Assembly (NCBI GenBank): GCA_949825045.1
Contig: OX463808.1
Coordinates: 29,263,674-29,327,673, forward strand
DNA length: 64,000 bases
Reading direction: 5' to 3'
DNA from: Argyresthia goedartella
Taxonomy: Eukaryota > Arthropoda > Insecta > Lepidoptera > Argyresthiidae
The position numbers were made by a program, and so were the translations under genes. The notes under the pieces were generated by a model. It ran no database searches and had not been told where the DNA came from. It saw only the letters and a list, made by a program, of their open reading frames with translations. The first letter of the stretch is position 1, and each line of letters opens with the position of its first letter. Below, in pieces: positions 34,113-44,998 of the stretch.

Positions 34113-36529
34113 AAGCATGCACATTGCACGTTACTGTTCCATTTTACAGGCATATGTGTGTGTCGCCGCTTTTAAGGGTTGTCTTGTTTTGTACGTTTCA
34201 TAAATCTATGCAAAAATTAAACATTAAGTATGATGATTCTACGAATATGGCATAGTTTACATTGGAGATCCTGAACATCCTGCTTTGTACACATAGTTCA
34301 AAATAATTTCGAAGTTTTAGTATAAATTAACGTGTTTCTTTGACCATTATCAATGAACAACAGCGCAGCAAACGCTTGTTAAACTGTCAATGTTGTAATC
34401 CCCGGTAAGAATGATTGGGGATTGCGAAATGTCGGCAAAAGTATCGGCTGTAGGCTGTTATTGATGGTTTACTCAAAACTAAATGCCGATACCGAACCCT
34501 CGACAATCGTATTATCAGCAAGCAATGGCTTCCCTTACTGCCAAGGAATTTAGGGTTCCGTTGTTGCGTTTCATGGTCAAGAAAGTAATTGCGTTGTTGA
34601 TAGAGCTTGTGTTTCGTCTATTTAGGCAAAATAGACAAAACGCAAGCTAAATATTTAAAAGCGGGCCTGAGTAACAATGTAGTCTGTTTGACTAGCTTAT
34701 CTGGGAGAGATTGTTTGGATAGGATGGGACTATAATGATTAACAATAGTTCCTAAAGTGAATCCAAGAGACGGTGTAATTCTGTGTATAATTATATTTTT
34801 GGCGAGATCAACGACTCCAACTAAGTAAAGTAAGTAATCCTAAATTCCAAATTGCTTAAAGAACTCGCACGTACGCCCTCAAGGTGGCCATTATGAAATA
34901 CAGCAGCGTGCGAGGCGTGTCTCAAACAGTTCTCCCCTCACTATGCACGAAACTTTGCTCTGGTGCCTGCATTCAAATTACCTCGGGGAATATCCCACTG
35001 TTATGGCGTAGCGGTACAAAGACCCAAATGTAAACTTGCCATTATCTTATTTACGTTTTGTTTTCCACATAGAGGTGTAATATAGTGCGCATTTTTAAAT
35101 TTTAATAAACTCCTGTGGTGTTTTTTTTACCAAGGTGCGCTCGTTCTGCGTTTGTTGCTATTGGGTTGTAAAAGGCGCTTAATACATTTAAGAATGGACA
35201 TTCTGGGTTCCTTCTTTCAATAATTTTTACATCTCTGAAATGACATGATTTTTTCTGTAGTCTATTAATATTCAATATTCAATTGACTTTGCTGATATTG
35301 ATTGGGATTTAGTTATAAGTATAATTTCTCCCTCGGGATGATACCAAAAACTTGACTTCATTTTCGAGGGAAGAAAAAACAAAGTATTTTATCGTCGTCA
35401 GATTGATCCCCTAAAGGACGTTTTAGGCGTAATTTTTAGGGACCATTTAACTTAATGTATTTAGCAAGGAAAGGGTGTAGACCGATCAACTGTGAGTGCG
35501 TAATGTTTTTATTTTCGCTATTTAGAGAGGAGGGTCAAAAACACAGCGGGATCTCGAAGCTATTAATTTACTCGAATTGGGTACGCTTAATGTGCTCTTT
35601 TTGTACGCAAAAAAGGAATTTCCATTTACCCCGCTTTATTGTACACGTAGCAATTTGAGGATACGGACCCTGTCTATGGAGGAAAGCGGAATGACGTAGC
35701 TTAAGTAGATGACAAGCGATCAGACTCCAGCTAAGAACGAGTTCTATTAGTCGTGGAGACCTACGTGTTACAGTTCTCTAAAGTTAACGCCAAAATTAAC
35801 GTAAGGCACGAAAATATTTTTAGTTTATTAAAATATATTTATTTCACCAACATAGTCCAGCAACATGGCTTCGGATGTAGGTCCTAGTCTATTAGAGAGA
35901 TACACCCGCCTCCTTCTTCCAAGTCATACTTTAGGTAGTAGTTAAACGTATGACCGTAAATTCAGTTTTTGCGTGACAAAAATACTGATTTTGCTTCACA
36001 AAATTACTGAATTACGCTACAAACTGAGCACGACTAGTAAAAATAGGCATTTAATCTAGGATTATTGTTATTACTGTTATTATTGTTACTATTAAACCAT
36101 TCACGACTTATATTCTTAAAATGTGGGACAAAAAATTATTGTGTTTGTTCAGACACTGCTCACTGTGGGAACGTAACACAAACTTTTTAAAAGTACTTGT
36201 AGCTGGCCAGCGCTCTGTAATGAATTGAAAAAATAAGAATAAAAAAAAATATACTACATGCTGTTTTTTCTTCGTTTTGCCGCGTAATTTGGATGTAAAA
36301 ATTATACGTTTTAATCCAATCAATATGGTTAAAAACAAGGATTGCGATTCGTCCAATAAGAAGATTATTTTGAACTTTCTTGGGAATGTTGGTCTTACAA
36401 AAAATAGCAAACCACTTGAACTGTTCTAAGGACATGGTTAATAAGAATGTTATAAAACATTTCAAGAAGTTAAGTACGACCAAAACGTACCTAGAAAACT
36501 CTAAGATGGTGTTTTTGGTAAAAAGATCC
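34113..36529. other. Unassigned non-coding sequence
   Basis: An imperfect 19-bp inverted repeat lies at about 34607-34649 (GCTTGTGTTTCGTCTATTT and partner). Otherwise no gene or repeat was recognised. Short frames near 36108-36483 lack domains. Confidence 0.4.
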
Positions 36530-37650
36530 GTTTAAAGGTCGAACTGAAGTGTTCGGTGTCGAAGGGTGTGTCTGCAAGAATAATTAGAAGGAGACTATGT
36601 GAGGCAAACTTGTACGGAAGAGTGACTTTTGAAAAAGCAAAATGTTATGCCAAGTTTAGCGTTAGCTAAAAATATTAACACTGGACTGAACAAGAGTGGA
36701 AACAAGAGCTTTTTCTGATGAAAAAAAAGGTTATATGATTAATTCTAATGTAAAATAATAAGTTAAACGCCCCCCGAACAAAGAAATGGATCCAAAGTAA
36801 ACCAAGAAAGTAGTCAAACGTAGGGGCTGTTTTTCAGGACTTCGTGTTGGAGCTGTCATGAAAATAGAAGGCAACAGGGATAAATTCCGGTATAAGAATA
36901 TTTTAGAACAAGCTGCTGCCCTATGCCGAGCAAAATTTACTGGTCATTTGGACTATCCAACAGGATCATGATCCGAAACACACTGAAAAAATAGTAAAAG
37001 ACTTCTTAAGGAACCAGTATGTGACGGTTTTTATTTGCATCCCGTAAAGTCCGAATTTAAAGGCAACAAATATAATGATCACCAAAATATTTTTTTCTTA
37101 CCCAAAATGGATAAATGAACACCAAAAATTGCAAAAAATATCAGGGAAAAATGCTGCGGTAGCTTAGGTGAAGGGTAAAGGGGGTGAGCGAAGCGAAGCC
37201 CCATTTATCCTTCGAGTTAGGTTGATCATGTAAGAACAACAAAAAATACTTAAAACATAAAATTTAGTACACAAAACATAAAAAGAAGTTTGGTGATCAT
37301 TTATCCAAACACAATTTGGTGGACATTTATCCATTCTGGCAGTCATTTCGAATTTATTGGTAGTAAAATAGGTGCATTTTTGGTAATCGTTTAAACATAA
37401 GCCGAATTTAAATCCAATAAAAAAATTGTGGTACCAGGTGAAGAAGAGAGTGGCGACAAAGCGGACATCAAGCCTCGATCAACTTTAGACAGCTTTTACA
37501 GAAACATGGGAGTAATTTCCGGTATAGAATTTTGTGCAAAATTGATTGCTTCCATGTCCAAGAGATGTCGTACTGTCATGGCTGTCAAAAGACATGCGAC
37601 AAAATATAGATTCGTACCGGAATGTTCTTTAAATGTATTAGCAATTTTAT
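36530..37650 (+). pseudogene. Tc1-like transposase, broken and split by a MITE
   Basis: Fragments in several frames follow the order of a Tc1-family transposase. First comes the DNA-binding linker (GVSARIIRRRLCEANLYGR near 36570). A WTEQEWKQELF block near 36688 corresponds to the WxxxxW stretch before the first catalytic Asp. Then WTIQQDHDPKHTEKIVKDFL near 36950 holds the second Asp region, and PNLNPIKKLW near 37402-37435 holds the third region. The C-terminal EFCAKLIASMSKRC ends in ATKY. The third-region residue appears as Lys instead of the usual Glu or Asp. A 340-bp element interrupts the gene at 37062-37401. The N-terminal paired-like domain and both element ends were not found. It is inactive. 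Confidence 0.75.
37062..37401. mobile_element. Cassette-bearing MITE inserted in the Tc1 transposase
   Basis: Flanked by exact direct repeats CCGAATTTAAA at 37051-37061 and 37402-37412. Several subterminal copies of a GATCACCAAA-like motif face inward from both sides (ATGATCACCAAAAT near 37075; TTTGGTGATCATTTATCC near 37289). The shared hairpin cassette occupies about 37130-37285. Non-coding. Confidence 0.78.
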
Positions 37651-37679
37651 GAAATAAAGATAATTTAAATAATAACATT

Positions 37680-38106
37680 TTTTATTTCTTCTAAGAAGTC
37701 TTCTAAGCAAATGGAGTGTCTTTATTTATATGGCCATGTATTTCTTAAGTTTATACTGCTTGCAATTAGAATAAACCGGATGAAAGTTTAGGAAGTACAA
37801 GTTTACACCGAATACCGTACTTGGTATGGTTGTTGCGCAACCAATTTACGACACAAAATTATAAAAAAAATGCCTTGGTCTCAGCTAGTTAAAAATAGAT
37901 TTTCTTAAAAAAAATTGGAAATAGAAAATAAAAACCACATGATCAAAGGTAAACGGCCGGGTGGGGGGGTTACATTGATCAGCCATGTTTTTTCAACGGA
38001 TTATCAAAGTAAATAAGTGTACAATAAAAATAAACAAAATTGTCGATTAACTTTTGTGCTAAGGTATCATGCTTCTAATTTGGGGGTTACTTTGATAGAG
38101 AAAGAT
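37680..38106. other. Unassigned AT-rich sequence
   Basis: Contains GGGGGGGTTACATTGATCAG near 37965 and GGGGGTTACTTTGATAGAG near 38082. These resemble the GGGGTCACTTTGATCACC text near 39690 and may be ends of the transposon whose psq remnant lies at 38960-39615. Confidence 0.4.
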
Positions 38107-38755
38107 AAAAACCGGCCAAGTGCGAGTCGGACTCGCGAGAGAAGGGTTCCGTACCATTATCTATAAAAAACCGCAATTAAAAAATCATGTCTTTTGTACG
38201 CGTGGGTGACGGGAAGTAATCGAAAATAAACTTTTGTTGTATGGGAGCACCCCTTAAATATCAATTTAATTTTAAATTAATTATTTATTTTTAAAGTAAA
38301 TAATATACTCAATATATTTATACATTTGAAGCGTCTACCTGCTACCATTATCAATATCGAGCAAGAATGAGCAAAAAAATAAAAGTTTGTTGTATGGGAG
38401 CCCCCTTAAATATTTATTGCATTTTAATTCAATTATTAATTTTTAAAGTAAATAATATACTCAATATATTGTGAAAATTTTATGACTCTACCTGCTACCA
38501 TTATCCATATCGATAAAAAAAATGCAAAAAAAACACGTTTGTTGTATGGGAGCCCCCTTAAATATTTCTTTTATTCTGTATTTTATTATTTGTTGTTGTA
38601 GCGGCAACAAAAATACATCATCTGTGAAAATTTCAACTGTCTAGCTACCACGGTTCATGAGATACAGCCAGACGTGAAAGACAGACAGACGGACGGACAG
38701 CGAAGTTTCAGTAATAGGGTCCCGTTTGGCACCCTTTGGGTACGGAACCCTAAAA
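38107..38755 (+). repeat. Dispersed ACCGG...ACGGAACCCT repeat, long copy with internal tandem array
   Basis: Begins AAAACCGGCCAAGTGCGAGT and ends GGTACGGAACCCTAAAAA. A 13-bp subterminal inverted repeat (AGGGTTCCGTACC at 38143-38155, partner at 38739-38751) brackets the interior. The interior holds a unit of about 152 bp starting TTTGTTGTATGGGAGC at 38233, 38386 and 38538 (two complete copies and a partial one). Non-coding. At least ten other full or partial copies lie in the window. Confidence 0.8.
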
Positions 38756-38959
38756 AAAAGAGAATAAAGTTTAGGCTTTAATCAGCCTTCTTTTAACTAT
38801 TAATCTGTCAACAAAATAAGCGTAATTTTTTCTCTCGATAGATGTACCTAATTAAAACAATCAACTCTTGTAACAATTAACACCTAAGCCGGTTATAAAT
38901 CACTTAATTCGTGAGTTAATCAGCTAGCCTTATACAGCAATATACCTTGGTAAAAAATA

Positions 38960-39615
38960 TTAGGAACTTAGTTTATAATCTAACTGGATAACATCAACAT
39001 CAAAAATAAACTTAACATGATTGTTTGAATTTTTTGATTCGATAGATTTTGTCTCTGGGAGATACGCCATTTCAATGTCATAAATATCATCCCTCACTAA
39101 CTTAAATTTCTTTTTATTTCCTAATGACTTGTATCCTACTACAACAATGCATGGCGATATATCTGTCTTTTTCCCTCGAGCATTAAAAAACTTAGCAAGA
39201 ACATATCGACCAATACCAAGTTCTTTGTCGTGGTTTCTTTTTTCAACGCTTGTCTTTGTACTATCGATGTTCATTGTGGTAGAAGTACTTGGTGCAGCGT
39301 CCATTTTCACTTCTTCTGGATCTGACTGATGGACCTCTTCAGGGGTAGTATTAGGTGGCTCCTCAGAATCTTCTGTACCTGCTGTAGTTACGCTGGCTCC
39401 AGAAACTATATTAAAACGCGTCCTTCTTCGTGTTGTTCAGGAAGAAGACGAACTACTTACACTAATTGAACAAAGTTCCTAATGGAATTTTGTATTCTTT
39501 AGAAGCAGCTCGTATGGAAATTATCTCGTCCACGTGTTAAAGCTTGATTCAATCTACCATCATTGTAGTTTTTGTAAGCCCGGGTTTTGGCTAGTAATAT
39601 CGCGGCATGTTACTG
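38960..39615 (-). pseudogene. Pipsqueak-type (HTH_psq) transposase remnant, catalytic core deleted
   Basis: Reading leftward from about 39608, fragments give MPR...PKPG, then YKNYNDGRLNQALT and AASKEYKIPLGTLF. This is the HTH_psq DNA-binding pattern found in pogo/Jerky-like transposases. Stops and small frameshifts interrupt it. After a serine run the frame at 39310-38960 (116 residues, and open further upstream to a TGA near 39440) reads as an acidic linker and a terminal domain with GIGRYVLAKFFN and FIFDVDVIQLDY. These parts resemble the tails of such proteins. The DDE catalytic domain is absent, so the remnant comes from an internally deleted copy. The psq assignment is fairly firm; the tail assignment is inference. 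Confidence 0.6.
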
Positions 39616-40156
39616 AAAAGATACAATAAATGAAAATAATGCAACCACAAAGAAGCAACAGGACCCAAAAGAACAGAAACGGCGCTGTGGGGTCACTTTG
39701 ATCACCGATCAATCTCACCCCGATGGTTGATCGATCAATTTTACCCCGTGCAAAAATATCGTCAGCCCCAAAGCCGGTTTTGAGGTTAGAAAGTCCCATT
39801 TTGTACATAGACCCTAAACACATTTCTCTCAACTTATTATGCAACACAATTGGTTTGCAGGGTTTATAAAATCATTAAAAATTACTAACTCACCTTTTAT
39901 TAAATATTGTTGAAGTATTCCGGCGCACACGCTTCGTCTTCAAAAGGAAAGATGGCCGACTATCAGTGCCACCAACGCATAAAAAATGAAAACGCTGGTG
40001 CGTTTAGTTTTTTTTTAAAACAGATTTGTTTGACAAATTTCTTATCAATATCACCCCTCAAGTAAAAGTATAGTTCACGATACAAGTTGTGTTTATATTA
40101 AGTATTTACATTACACAATAGTACACAAATATTTTTTCTGCCTTCGTCGAATATAA
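39616..40156. other. Probable flank of the psq transposon; otherwise unassigned
   Basis: Contains GGGGTCACTTTGATCACC and related words near 39690-39745, possibly part of the DNA transposon's untranslated end. No other gene signal was seen. Confidence 0.4.
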
Positions 40157-40440
40157 TTTCTCAGACGGAAAAATTCTATTCGTAACTCGTTCGAAAAGTC
40201 TTCTTTACGAACCTCGCTACGACGCTACGACGACGCGTTCGGCTCTCTAAGTAATAATAATAAAAATAAACCTTGGACACCATTTACACACATTGATCTA
40301 GCCCCAAACTAGGATTCCCTGTATCTTGGGTACTAGACAACGATACACATTATTATATAGATAAATATTATACTTAGATAGATAAACAAACATCCGTTCT
40401 CATCAAACAAATATTTGTCGTCAAGCCTTTGCGAACTCGT
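40157..40440. repeat. Dispersed repeat interrupted by a SINE
   Basis: The text at 40157-40247 (CGTTCGAAAAGTCTTC, ACGAACCTCGCTACGACGC) resumes at about 40420 (AAGCCTTTGCGAACTCGTAC). The uninterrupted relative is at 42929-43055. The gap is filled by the SINE at 40255-40412. Confidence 0.65.
40255..40412 (-). mobile_element. SINE family B, truncated copy nested in another repeat
   Basis: Minus-strand family B from the 3' tail (ATT/AAT run) through CAAGATACAGGGAATCCTAG and ATCTATCTAAGTATAATA to the GATGAGAACGGATG region. It lacks the tRNA-like head. Confidence 0.75.
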
Positions 40441-40659
40441 ACGAAATGTACTATTAATTTTGTAGTCTGATAATATAGAAAAGAATAGGCTAAGTAAATA
40501 TTTTAATATGCTTTCAGTATCTGTAATTATAAGACCACCACGGTATGTCTGATGCTGACTGTTCTCGTAGTATCTAAATAAAGAGGTACCTACATACTTA
40601 TGATTGGCCACTAAGTCTAAAATAGTAAGTAAGTTAGATCTACACTTTGACATTCCATA

Positions 40660-40760
40660 AAAAATAACGGTCTAGTCGAGTCAGACTCTCGCTCGATGGG
40701 TTCCGTACCACCGCAAAATGTTGGTGCGGGTAGTTTCACACCCTTAGTATGTAACCAGGT
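40660..40760 (+). repeat. Dispersed ACCGG repeat, 5' part
   Basis: A degraded 5' terminus (GGTCTAGTCGAGTCAGACTC, then GGGTTCCGTACCA) followed by the TTGGTGCGGGTAGTTTCACA...AACCAGGTTCAT segment also seen near 53370-53415. Confidence 0.6.
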
Positions 40761-40769
40761 TCATTTATA

Positions 40770-41105
40770 AGTTTGAGTATGGTATTGAAAGAAAGTGTGC
40801 CCCTTAAAGAAACTGTGGCCCTTGAAATAATTGCTAGCTTTCGCGAGTCTACACTGGGGTGCAACAAGTCTGCATTTATCGTTATTTTAGAAAATGTTAA
40901 AGGGTTCTTGAGTAACATTATATTTTCGAATTGACTTGCTACCGTTAGTATGTCAATTTCTTAAAAATTTCTCTCAGGGAGTATGTGCATTTTAAATTAT
41001 AAATTGCACGAATCTGTATTCTGTGATATAAAAATAGTTTGATTGCCCGCTGCTTACAATAACAACTAGTTACCAAAGGAAATGACACTATGAAAGTATA
41101 TAAAA
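40770..41105 (-). mobile_element. Fragment of the 15.6-19.3 kb LINE family, antisense
   Basis: The reverse complement matches the end of ORF2, covering about the same segment as the fragment at 22797-23130. Landmarks are GCAGCGGGCAATCAAA, TTGCTAGCTTTCGCGAGTCT, and the peptide LTFSKITINADLLHPS in place of the intact copy's LTTFSKLSDSCNVYLR. It is heavily mutated. Confidence 0.7.
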
Positions 41106-41394
41106 TAGACTACCCTAGCTGTAGCCACTGCTGTGTGGTAAGCGGGATCGAAATAATCTTATTTATTATTTTTTTAACTTAGTATTTCAGAATAATGAAA
41201 AAAGTACTTTTGAAATCCTCGCAACAAGCTTTTTTATTTTATTTTTCACACGAAACAGATTCAAAAACTTTATTTTTTATTTACTGCGTCGCACCCCAAA
41301 AGTGCCCCACAAATTAAAAATTGTATGCGTAACACGTTCATGTTTGGGTCACAGAAATACACAACAAACGTCGGTCGTTTTATATTACTTTTAC

Positions 41395-41467
41395 TTACCT
41401 AAGACAGACACACGAGTGACCCTATAATTGTTCCTTTTTTCCTTTCTAAGGTACGGAACCCTAAAAC
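41395..41467 (+). repeat. 3' end of the dispersed ACGGAACCCT repeat
   Basis: GACAGACACACGAGTGACCC leads into TAAGGTACGGAACCCTAAAA. Confidence 0.65.
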
Positions 41468-41760
41468 TAAATCCCCTAAACTAAACTATAGACTTATTCT
41501 TTCTACAGACAACAATAATAGAATATCCACAACGATAGATCACTCAAAATTTCATTATTCTCGAAACATCTTTCACAAACAAGCGAAATTCAATTCTAAA
41601 TATGTCGAAATCGGTTTATCGATGAGAATGCTTCAGATTTATTACAATTGAATTACGAGTGCTCTCAAGATGATTTTCGATCGTTGAACTATCTTAGATA
41701 TTTTCATCAACGTGACTGATTTGATTTATCTATGAGCTGTATTTTACTTGCTATGCTTAT

Positions 41761-42164
41761 ATATATATGTCACCGTAAGATAGTCAAAACCGTTAGTTGA
41801 TCAACGAACGGTTTTTTTCTCGTAAGTTGGTCAACTATCTAAAGATAGAAAACTGTAGCGTACTGCGTACTATATGACGCGTTAGTTGATCAACTAACGG
41901 TTAAAACCGTTAAATAGTAGACTGTTTTAAAGCTGAATTGCAATCGAAATACAAGGGCAAACACTGCGGTAGCTTAGGTGAAGACTAGAAGGGACCAGCG
42001 CAGCGAAGCCCCCAAATAGTCTTCGTGTTTGGTTGACATTTAAGAACAAAAGAAACGTAAATTCTAAATCCTGTCGGTCTGGTATACTATCTGTCAATAA
42101 TTGATCAACCACCGCGTTAGTTTATCAACTTGCGGTTTTGACTATTTTCCGGTGACATATATAT
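41761..42164. mobile_element. MITE with TATGTCACC ends carrying the hairpin cassette
   Basis: The left end ATATATGTCACCGTAAGATA followed by GTCAAAACCG is inverted at the right end (CGGTTTTGACTATTTTCC, GGTGACATATAT). Copies of a GTTAGTTGATCAAC-like palindromic word occur several times inside. The cassette occupies about 41950-42060, with a changed but still pairing stem (GAAGACTA at 41980-41987, TAGTCTTC at 42017-42024). Its right half recurs at 44788-44942. Confidence 0.78.
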
Positions 42165-42348
42165 CTTCTCTGACGGGCGTAGTTCGAAGCACTGGTAGAG
42201 TTAATGGAGTTTTATTTTCGTGTGCGAGATTCAGCCACGAATCATTACCATCACCACCATCATTTTTCATACTCTAACCATAACTCATTGGATTAGTTGA
42301 TCATATTTGATTCATTTTGACTTGTAAAATTGCATTATTTTTGCATAC

Positions 42349-42377
42349 TTGTAATAAATTTTGAGTTTTGAGTTTTT
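42349..42377 (+). repeat. LINE tail remnant (TTTTGAG repeats)
   Basis: AATAAATTTTGAGTTTTGAG matches the tail of the LINE at 19258-19277. Only the last bases of the element remain. Confidence 0.5.
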
Positions 42378-42498
42378 TTAATCTTGTCCCTGTGATGTTT
42401 TGTTATTTGTTAGACCTTGTGATTGATAATACCCTGAATTCAAATTATATATTTATCAATAAATCATTGTGGAAGCACAGCTTTGCCTGCAATACCGC

Positions 42499-42700
42499 AG
42501 ATGACCTCTGAGGTGTGTCGATGGAGGCTGCGCGTTCCGAGCAAGAGGTCCCGGGTTTGAATCCCGGCTGGGGAGGAAATAAATAAACCCCCGTTCTTGG
42601 ATGTTTACATGTTTGTAACGTCGCTGTTTCTGGTTCCCACGACACAGGGTATCGTAGTGTGGGGCTAGGTTCAATGTAGGCGCCTGTATGTAAATTTTAT
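42499..42700 (+). mobile_element. SINE family A copy
   Basis: The head includes ATGACCTCTGAGGTGTGTCG and B box GGTTTGAATCCC. The 3' domain has CACGACACAGGGTATCGTAG and GCCTGTATGTAAAT. The A box is altered. Confidence 0.83.
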
Positions 42701-44651
42701 GAAGCGTAATGCTATTATTAATTATTTAGTTGTGTGATTACACCAGGAAAGGCATCTGGAACTTAACTTTAGGACCCCGTGATAGAGGGATCTATACAGG
42801 GAGTTATCTGGAAAGCGAAGTATATAAACTAATCGTTCTTATAGTGACGACGGTTGCTTTAAGAAGTGGTACAAATAAATATTTTCCGACTTCTAAACTA
42901 AAAATAGCACCTTCGCCACTTGATTTTGTGTTCTCAGGCGGAACATTTCTATTCCCAACTCGTTCGAAAAGGCTTTTTACGAACCTCGCTACGACGCACG
43001 CCTTCGGCTCTTGCCGTAAACTTCTCGGTTCATAAATATAAGCCTTTGCGAACTCGAAAAGTTTTTTCGTCATCTAGACTAAGACAATTGAGCTATTCAG
43101 CCAGACAGACGAGGTGACTGCATTAAATAAACTTGTTATATTTATACATTTACTTTAATTTATTTGCATTCTATGATGCTTAGTAAAAAAAGGAAACTAA
43201 AAACAATATATAATATACTAATAACAACGAGAAGCGACTCGGCTGTATCACGTACGACCTTACCTTAAAATGACATGCAGAAAATTAAAATTAATTAATA
43301 GACAAAATATAAACAAATCAGTCTCTTTCCCGCCACTGAGGGACTGACAGACTGTTTTGTTTTTGACTTTTACTTTGCAAAACTTGTTGTTTTACGAAGT
43401 ATTTTTACATTATCCATGTTTTACTTCCTCGCAATCGAAGCGAAAACCAGAGTATAACTCGGTCTTAAAACCCATTTTATCCTCAGCTTAATTGGCCGAG
43501 CCATGGGCGTGGCTGGATACGATGGCTTGTTTTATGCCCTTGTTCTACAATCTTCTATTGGTGATAAAAAATGTATACCTAAAGTACCCTAATGGCTTTA
43601 TTTCTCTGATATCCACAATCCTGCTGAATAGGCATCTAATTCTTAAAATTTTCTTTGGTCTATCAAAAATCTGCTAGCATTATCCACCCACATGTCATAA
43701 TCTCTGATGGATGGTCGTCCATCTCAGCTACACATCGCATCACACTTATCCAATTCTCCCCACTAGGATGCAAAGTGCCCCGAGCAGACAAGGCTTAGTC
43801 TCTGGGGGCGCTTCTGGCAGGGGCGTAAGAAGTGCAGGGGTGTACGGCGGGAGTTCGTACTTTCACTGGTAGGACTCTGCCTTTATGGTGATGCATCAAC
43901 TGGTCACGATCTTAAAACGTAAAAGGCGGAACAAATACGAAATTAATTTTGTCGTCAAACATTGGAATTACAAATTTTTATGTAGGTTTTATTTTAAGTG
44001 TGGATTGAGGCCGTCGATTGTTGAGGACTAGAAGTAGCCTGATTGTTCCAGATAATAATGCAAACCTGTGTTCCCAAAGAGTGCCAAATCGGTCTCTCTC
44101 ATTGAACTTTTGCGTCCATAACTAACCATCGTAATAATTTGTTACTAACAGCCGATTACCCACACTTACAAACGTTATTAAAAGTAAGCATCTTGCCTCT
44201 TAATTAATATAGTCGAATTTATTGTTGGCAGTTAGGAACCACCCTAGTTGTACTATTCCACTCCCCCGAAGTTTTACTTGAACCCCAAACCCCAAAGCAA
44301 AGTGTATTTTCTACACCGTAAAGTCCAATTCTCTATATCAAGCTAGAACCTAACTGCACAATGCGGCGCGTAATTTAATTGATGACGCGTTCGATTTACG
44401 AAAATGGATGGAACGTCGAAACGAAATTAAAATGTTTTCCGAATATTTACAAATTGTATTTCTCGGATCCGCGTTTCCTGCCTGCCAGTTGCTTTTGTTC
44501 TGATTTCGGAATTGGATTAGGGTTGCCATCACATTGGATTAGGAAATGGCGCCAAACTGAGCAATATGCGGAGTGGGTGACAAAGTAGACAGGTTTTAAT
44601 ACATTATCCTATGTAGCCACGGAGCCCAGGGAGGCCACGAGGCTATTTTGC
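42701..44651. other. Non-coding; contains the uninterrupted copy of the 40.2-kb repeat
   Basis: At about 42929-43055 lies the intact version of the repeat split by a SINE at 40255. The remainder has no recognisable gene. Confidence 0.45.
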
Positions 44652-44998
44652 GAATTACTCGAACGCGTCAGATTAAGATATTGGAGATACCTTACACCCT
44701 GATAGTAACTCCACCAAATCTGAGCTTCATCGAGAGCGGCGCGTAATAATAGCTCAGATTTGTTGGGGTTACTAAACAGGGTTTAACCGGGCAAATAGTC
44801 TTCGTATTAGGTTAACATGTAAGAACAAAAGAAACGTAAATTCTAAACCCTGTCGGTCTGGTTTACTATCTGCCGATAGTTGACCAACTACCGTGTTAGT
44901 TTATCAACTAACGGTTTTTACTATCTTATGGTGACATATATAAGTTTCCATGTACCAAAGGGTTAAGGTATTAATCTGACGCGCTCGAGTTACTCACG
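44652..44998. mobile_element. Nested MITE group
   Basis: The outer inverted ends are GAATTACTCGAACGCGTCAG at 44652 and CTGACGCGCTCGAGTTACTC near 44976-44995. Inside sit a smaller inverted repeat (44705-44726 with 44751-44772, 20 of 22 pairing) and the right half of the MITE family described at 41761 (44788-44942). This indicates at least two insertion events inside an older element. Confidence 0.65.
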
